Of a stretch of DNA of 36,371 nucleotides, positions 32,842-36,371 are shown in pieces; position 1 is the stretch's first letter; every line of letters begins with the position of its first letter. The DNA is taken from contig DAIOGN010000014.1 in the NCBI GenBank assembly GCA_036745245.1, forward strand, positions 1 to 36,371, written 5' to 3'. The notes below the pieces were generated by a model. That model worked only from the letters and a program-made list of their open reading frames with translations. It searched no databases and was not told the DNA's origin. Both the position numbers and the translations under genes were made by a program. The DNA is from DAIOGN01 sp036745245 (GTDB taxonomy: Bacteria; Zixibacteria; MSB-5A5; JAUVRN01).

Positions 32842-33537
32842 ATGGCAGACGAGAAGAAAGACGAACGCAACGAGTCCAAAGAAGCCAAGGGCGAGCCCTC
32901 CGGCGGAAGCACTTCGGGCATGAAGCCAGTGATCCTGGTGTGCATCGGCGTCTTCCTCGTGGCGACTGCGGGCTTCGCATTTATGGAAGGACTATTCTCG
33001 CCTGCGCCCAAGGCCCCTTCGGCCGACGCACCCGACAGCACACTCGACTCGACCGTGGTTCTCCACGCTACGCCGGACGCGACCTCTCCTGAACACGAGA
33101 CCCTGGCCGAAGCGGGCAAAACCCCCCAGCACAACACGCTGGCCCAGATGCAGTCCGCACCCGAGCAGAACGCCGCCGGGTCCGCGGAGTCCTCTCGCGA
33201 AACCGAAGAATGGCTGGCCCAGGAAAAAGCGGATCTCACCCGGAAGCAGGCCGAACTCGAAGGGAAGTCGAGAGAGCTGGAGAAGCTGAAAACAGAAATC
33301 GAACACCTCCTGGCACGTGTTCAGGAGACTAAGTCGGAACGAATCGTCATGATGGCCAAGCTCTACGACAGCATGGATCCTGAAGCCGTGGCCCGTCAGA
33401 TCTCGAGTATGGACGACCGCACCGTGGTGATGCTTTTGCCGCAGATGAACACGCGCACGGCGGCCAAGGTTATGGCAGCCATCGACCCCAAGCGCGCGGC
33501 CCAGATCACCACCAAGATGCTGGCCCTCGAACCATGA
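32842..33537 (+). CDS. motE: MotE-like flagellar protein (membrane anchor, coiled coil, MgtE-N-like domain)
   Basis: MotE-type proteins are periplasmic partners in the motor; in alphaproteobacteria MotE acts as chaperone of MotC. The 231 residues have a charged cytoplasmic start, one membrane helix (about 28-47, PVILVCIGVFLVATAGFAF), a low-complexity linker, a coiled coil (about 120-170, QEKADLTRKQAELEGKSREL) and a C-terminal MgtE-N-like helical domain (LYDSMDPEAVARQISSMDD, RTAAKVMAAIDPKRAAQI). The frame could be extended to GTG 32782, but the sigma-54 promoter lies inside that extension, so ATG 32842 with GAGG upstream is the real start. It opens a new transcription unit. It overlaps fliK by an ATGA. 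Confidence 0.88.
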   Translation: MADEKKDERNESKEAKGEPSGGSTSGMKPVILVCIGVFLVATAGFAFMEGLFSPAPKAPSADAPDSTLDSTVVLHATPDATSPEHETLAEAGKTPQHNTLAQMQSAPEQNAAGSAESSRETEEWLAQEKADLTRKQAELEGKSRELEKLKTEIEHLLARVQETKSERIVMMAKLYDSMDPEAVARQISSMDDRTVVMLLPQMNTRTAAKVMAAIDPKRAAQITTKMLALEP

Positions 33538-34913
33538 TTCAGCCTCTGCCGCTGGATGGATGCCCGGTGCCGTTTCCGGGTGTACCGATCGACCCACACG
33601 TCGCCGAACTGTTTGCTGCGCTACTGGCAGGGAAGGTGGCTCTGCCGCAGGCCGTCCCCCCGGATGCACTGCCGGCGGAGTCGGAGAATCATCCGAAGGC
33701 GGAGTCCAATCTGAAATTGCAGTCGGAGCAGCTGGGGCCGTGTCTGCCATGGCTGGACGTCAGTACGCTCGAATGGCGCCCTGCCGCAACTCCGCGGTCC
33801 TCGTCGCCGGGCAGCCCGGAGATTACTGATGCCTTCGGGCCCGATCTCCCCGCCGCCTCAAGGGATCGCGCATGGGTCACCGTCCCTTACTCGCAGCCGG
33901 TTCGTCCAACCGCTCAGCCTGGGTTGCGCACCCTTGAACTTCTCGTGGCTCCGGAGATCCTCGCCTCAAGTACGCCCGTGGATCTGTCCACGACATTTCA
34001 GCTGCCGAAGGCTCCGACGCTCTCTCCTTTGCCCTCCGCAGCGCCTGCATTAGAAATCCGCGCTCTGCCTGCCCGGGTACGGGAGACAATCGATGTGGCA
34101 GTGAACCGCACCGAAGCAGCCCGCCGGCACGCCCCGGTTTCGCATGAAGACCAGGCGGCCCACCGCTGGGTGGAAGAAAAGGCTCACCCGGGTGCGCGGC
34201 CTTCGAATTTCGCGTCCCACACTCCGGCTCCGATCCGAACCGAACGCAGCAGGTCACAGAGACCGCACTCCCAGCCGGACTTCGACACACGCCATGAAGG
34301 CCCCGAGACTTTGCGTGGACGCGGGGAACGGCTGAAGGCGCGTCCGCTCGCGATTCACCGGGAGTTCGTTCCCTCCACGAGTACAGAATCGCAGCGCTCG
34401 CTCCCGAATCAGACCGACCTTTCCGAGGGTCTCCCGGATCGCAGGGAGGTGACGCTGCCCACGCAGACCGTGACGCGCGATCCCATTCCCGTGCCCGTGC
34501 AGGTTGAGAGACCGGTGCTTCTTGAGCGCTCGAACGATGGCACGCAGGTGCGATTCGTGCTGGAGGACTGGACTCCGAACGCGCCGGTGCGATCCATCCG
34601 CATTTCTCTCGAACCGCGGGAGCTGGGCAGCCTGAACGTAACGCTTCTGCATCGCAATGGACAGGTGCACGCCCGAGTGGTGGTGGAGAACGCGCAGGCG
34701 CTTCACCTGGTGCAGACCCAGGCGGCGGCACTGCAGCGCTCCCTTGCGGAGCAGGGAATGAACTTCGGGTCGTTCAGCGTGACCCTGGCATCGAACGCCG
34801 CCTGGACCGGGCTTCCGGCCGGCGGTGCTCTGCGCACCGCGTCCGGAGATCCGGAACGCAAGGAAGATATACAGCCCCGTCGCAAAGGGCGGAATGAGGT
34901 GAAGACCACATGA
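33534..34913 (+). CDS. fliK: Flagellar hook-length control protein FliK
   Basis: FliK measures the hook and switches export specificity. The 459 residues have the expected two-part design: a long Pro/Ser/Thr-rich, poorly conserved N-terminal ruler (about 1-330) and a compact C-terminal Flg_hook domain (about 340-425) with IRISLEPRELGSLNVTLLHR, HARVVVENAQALHLV, and LQRSLAEQGMNFGSFSVTL. That pattern is diagnostic. The start ATG overlaps the motE stop and the stop overlaps the flgD start, both as ATGA. The last 30 residues are a basic tail. Confidence 0.93.
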   Translation: MIQPLPLDGCPVPFPGVPIDPHVAELFAALLAGKVALPQAVPPDALPAESENHPKAESNLKLQSEQLGPCLPWLDVSTLEWRPAATPRSSSPGSPEITDAFGPDLPAASRDRAWVTVPYSQPVRPTAQPGLRTLELLVAPEILASSTPVDLSTTFQLPKAPTLSPLPSAAPALEIRALPARVRETIDVAVNRTEAARRHAPVSHEDQAAHRWVEEKAHPGARPSNFASHTPAPIRTERSRSQRPHSQPDFDTRHEGPETLRGRGERLKARPLAIHREFVPSTSTESQRSLPNQTDLSEGLPDRREVTLPTQTVTRDPIPVPVQVERPVLLERSNDGTQVRFVLEDWTPNAPVRSIRISLEPRELGSLNVTLLHRNGQVHARVVVENAQALHLVQTQAAALQRSLAEQGMNFGSFSVTLASNAAWTGLPAGGALRTASGDPERKEDIQPRRKGRNEVKTT

Positions 34914-35599
34914 TCAGCGAATCGATCCAGAGCATCCTGGCCCGCCAGGAGGAGTATCAGAACCAGGCGTCGGGAGCCCGAACCAACATCGTGGACAAAG
35001 ACGGCTTTCTGAAACTGCTCATCACCCAGATGCAGCACCAGGATCCGTTCTCGCCCATGGAGAATGAGCAGATGATGTCGCAGATGGCTCAGTTTTCCTC
35101 CCTGGAGCAGATGCAGTCCATCAACGCCAACCTGGCGTCATCCCTGCAGTGGGACCTGCTCTTCAACCAGACCATCAACAACACCATGGCCACCTCGCTC
35201 ATCGGACGTGACGTCGAAGCGCTGGGGAAGGATGTGGTGCTGAAAGCCGGCGGTTCGGCCACTGTGAAATACAATCTCAACGCCTTCGCTGCCGAGCTCC
35301 AGGCCGAGATCCGCAACGAAGCCGGCGACCTTGTCTACTCGGAACCCCTGGGACCCACCGACGCCGGATCGCACGACTGGACGTGGGATGGCACGAACTA
35401 CCAGGGTGTCAGGCAGGCCCCAGGCAGCTACCAGGTTCAACTCGTCGCCAAGAACGCGGCCGGCGAGGCCGTGCCGGTGGAGACCTACCGCCTGGGACGC
35501 GTGGACAGCGTGGAGTACGTGGACGGGCAGGCCTTCCTGTTGGTGAACGGTCAGCGCATTTCGCTGGGCGACGTCCAGCGCATCAGCAGAGCGGACTAA
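34910..35599 (+). CDS. flgD: Flagellar hook cap / assembly protein FlgD
   Basis: FlgD caps the growing hook and is needed for FlgE polymerisation. The 229 residues carry the family N-terminal motif DKDGFLKLLITQMQHQDPFSPMENEQMMSQMAQFSSLEQM (about 29-69) in full. A linker and the Ig-like/Tudor domains follow (AELQAEIRNEAGDLVYSEPLG, WTWDGTNYQG, PGSYQVQLVAKNAAGE). The last 30 residues (VDSVEYVDGQAFLLVNGQRISLGDVQRI) form the common C-terminal tail of non-enteric FlgD. It lies between fliK and the TIGR02530-type gene, as expected for a hook operon. Confidence 0.97.
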   Translation: MISESIQSILARQEEYQNQASGARTNIVDKDGFLKLLITQMQHQDPFSPMENEQMMSQMAQFSSLEQMQSINANLASSLQWDLLFNQTINNTMATSLIGRDVEALGKDVVLKAGGSATVKYNLNAFAAELQAEIRNEAGDLVYSEPLGPTDAGSHDWTWDGTNYQGVRQAPGSYQVQLVAKNAAGEAVPVETYRLGRVDSVEYVDGQAFLLVNGQRISLGDVQRISRAD

Positions 35600-35602
35600 G
35601 CA

Positions 35603-35953
35603 ATGAACACGGCCCCCATCACACCGCTTTCGGGCATCGCGACGTCCTCGGGCACGCCGGCCGTCAAGGCCGCGGGCTTCGAGAAGGCCTTTGAGCACGC
35701 CCGGGTGAGCTTCTCCAAGCACGCTGCGGAACGGCTGTCACGACGCTCTTTGCCGTTCGACGAGGGGCGCGTGGCACGGCTGGCCGACGGGATCGACAAA
35801 GCAGCCGCCCGGGGGGCGGACACGTCTCTGGTACTTTTGGATGAACTGGCCCTGCTCGTGAAGGTGCCGCAGCGTCTCGTGATGACCGCGATGAATCAGT
35901 CGGCCATGAAGGACGGTGTGGTGACCCGGATCGACAGCGCCGTGGTGGTATGA
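35603..35953 (+). CDS. Flagellar operon protein of the TIGR02530 type
   Basis: A 116-residue protein with the pattern of the small 'flagellar operon protein' that lies between flgD and flgE in many bacteria: FSKHAAERLSRRSLPFDEGRVARLADGIDKAAARGADTSLVLLDELALLVKV, then TAMNQSAMKDGVVTRIDSAVVV at the end. Its function is not known; the position suggests a role in hook assembly or its export. It starts three bases after the flgD stop. There is no signal peptide and no membrane segment. The N-terminal 30 residues are variable. Confidence 0.88.
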   Translation: MNTAPITPLSGIATSSGTPAVKAAGFEKAFEHARVSFSKHAAERLSRRSLPFDEGRVARLADGIDKAAARGADTSLVLLDELALLVKVPQRLVMTAMNQSAMKDGVVTRIDSAVVV

Positions 35954-36011
35954 ACGACACCCCTGCCGGACCTCCGCTGAGGAAGCAGGGACAAGGGAGG
36001 TTACACATTTT

Positions 36012-36371
36012 ATGATGAGTTCACTGTTTGCCGGAGTCTCCGGCCTGCGCAATCACCAGGTTCGCATGAACGTGGTGGGCGACAACATCGCCAATGTCAA
36101 CACGATCGGGTTCAAGACCGGTCGCGTGGTGTTTCAGGAAGCCCTGGTTCAGAATCTCAAAGGGGCCGGGCGTCCTTCCGGTACCATCGGCGGCACCAAC
36201 CCGCAACAGCTGGGTCTGGGCATGCAGGTGGGCACCGTGGACAATCTCTTTCAGCAGGGTGGATTGGAATCCACCGGCCAGGTGACGGACCTCGCCATTC
36301 AGGGGAATGCCTTCTTCGTGCTCTCCGATGGTCAGGGCGAGTACTACACCCGGGCCGGCGCCTTCGGCTTC
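36012..36371 (+). CDS. flgE: Flagellar hook protein FlgE (5' part, cut by the window end)
   Basis: The first 120 codons are present and open to the last base. The N-terminus MMSSLFAGVSGLRNHQVRMN, then VGDNIANVNTIGFKTGRVVFQE, is the rod-hook family signature of FlgE. Residues about 60-120 (GLGMQVGTVDNLFQQGGLESTG, LAIQGNAFFVLSDGQGEYYTRAGAFGF) continue the D0/Dc region. Two adjacent ATG codons (36012, 36015) are possible starts, and GGGAGGT at 35996-36002 favours the first by spacing. The 58 bases before it show no clear promoter, so it is probably transcribed with motE-fliK-flgD. FlgF/FlgG relatives share the start motif, but the position after flgD favours FlgE. Confidence 0.93.
   Translation, partial: MMSSLFAGVSGLRNHQVRMNVVGDNIANVNTIGFKTGRVVFQEALVQNLKGAGRPSGTIGGTNPQQLGLGMQVGTVDNLFQQGGLESTGQVTDLAIQGNAFFVLSDGQGEYYTRAGAFGF

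Overview
This is a high-GC stretch of bacterial chromosome carrying three blocks: a translation/RNA-metabolism operon, a signalling block and a flagellar block. Four runs of exactly ten N (4055-4064, 9680-9689, 12470-12479, 31825-31834) show that it is a draft scaffold, probably from a metagenome-assembled genome. The organism looks like a motile, diderm member of the FCB (Fibrobacteres-Chlorobi-Bacteroidetes) superphylum or a related candidate phylum such as Eisenbacteria, Krumholzibacteria or Zixibacteria. The reasons are the style of the dockerin-bearing secreted protein, the IF-2 linker type and the gene order. The exact phylum cannot be fixed by reading alone.

Region 1 (1-11.7 kb, + strand): infB, ylxP-like (DUF503), rbfA, nrnA-like DHH phosphoesterase, truB, ribF, rpsO, pnp, M16 peptidase, polysaccharide deacetylase and asnS. 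The genes are tightly packed, often with ATGA overlaps, and end at an intrinsic terminator near 11.69 kb. The start of infB is odd. Instead of nusA/ylxR, a different partial gene lies upstream, and the predicted IF-2 begins with what looks like a Sec signal peptide, which suggests a fusion or a misjoin.

Region 2 (11.7-16.3 kb): accessory genes. These are a roughly 700-residue secreted protein with a dockerin-like domain at each end, a GT-C-type membrane glycosyltransferase-like protein without a canonical start codon, and lipA (lipoyl synthase).

Region 3 (16.4-24.4 kb): a signalling block. It holds a REC-GAF-HD-GYP response regulator (c-di-GMP hydrolysis), a convergent S2P-like M50 membrane protease, a GAF-PP2C (RsbU/SpoIIE type) phosphatase, a REC-SHOCT fusion, an unknown small basic protein, and an NtrB/NtrC-type kinase and sigma-54 activator pair that closes with a strong terminator.

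Region 4 (24.6 kb to the end): motAB, then flgB-flgC-(small unknown)-fliE-fliF-fliG-fliH-fliI-fliJ, then motE-fliK-flgD-TIGR02530-flgE (cut by the window end). A near-perfect sigma-54 promoter sits just before motE and corrects that gene's start. A second sigma-54-like site, overlapping a perfect Shine-Dalgarno sequence and a 14-bp palindrome, sits directly before flgB. With the NtrC-type activator encoded 2 kb away, the simplest model is a FlrBC/FleSR-like system driving sigma-54-dependent flagellar sub-operons, with c-di-GMP turnover by the HD-GYP protein as a plausible additional input.
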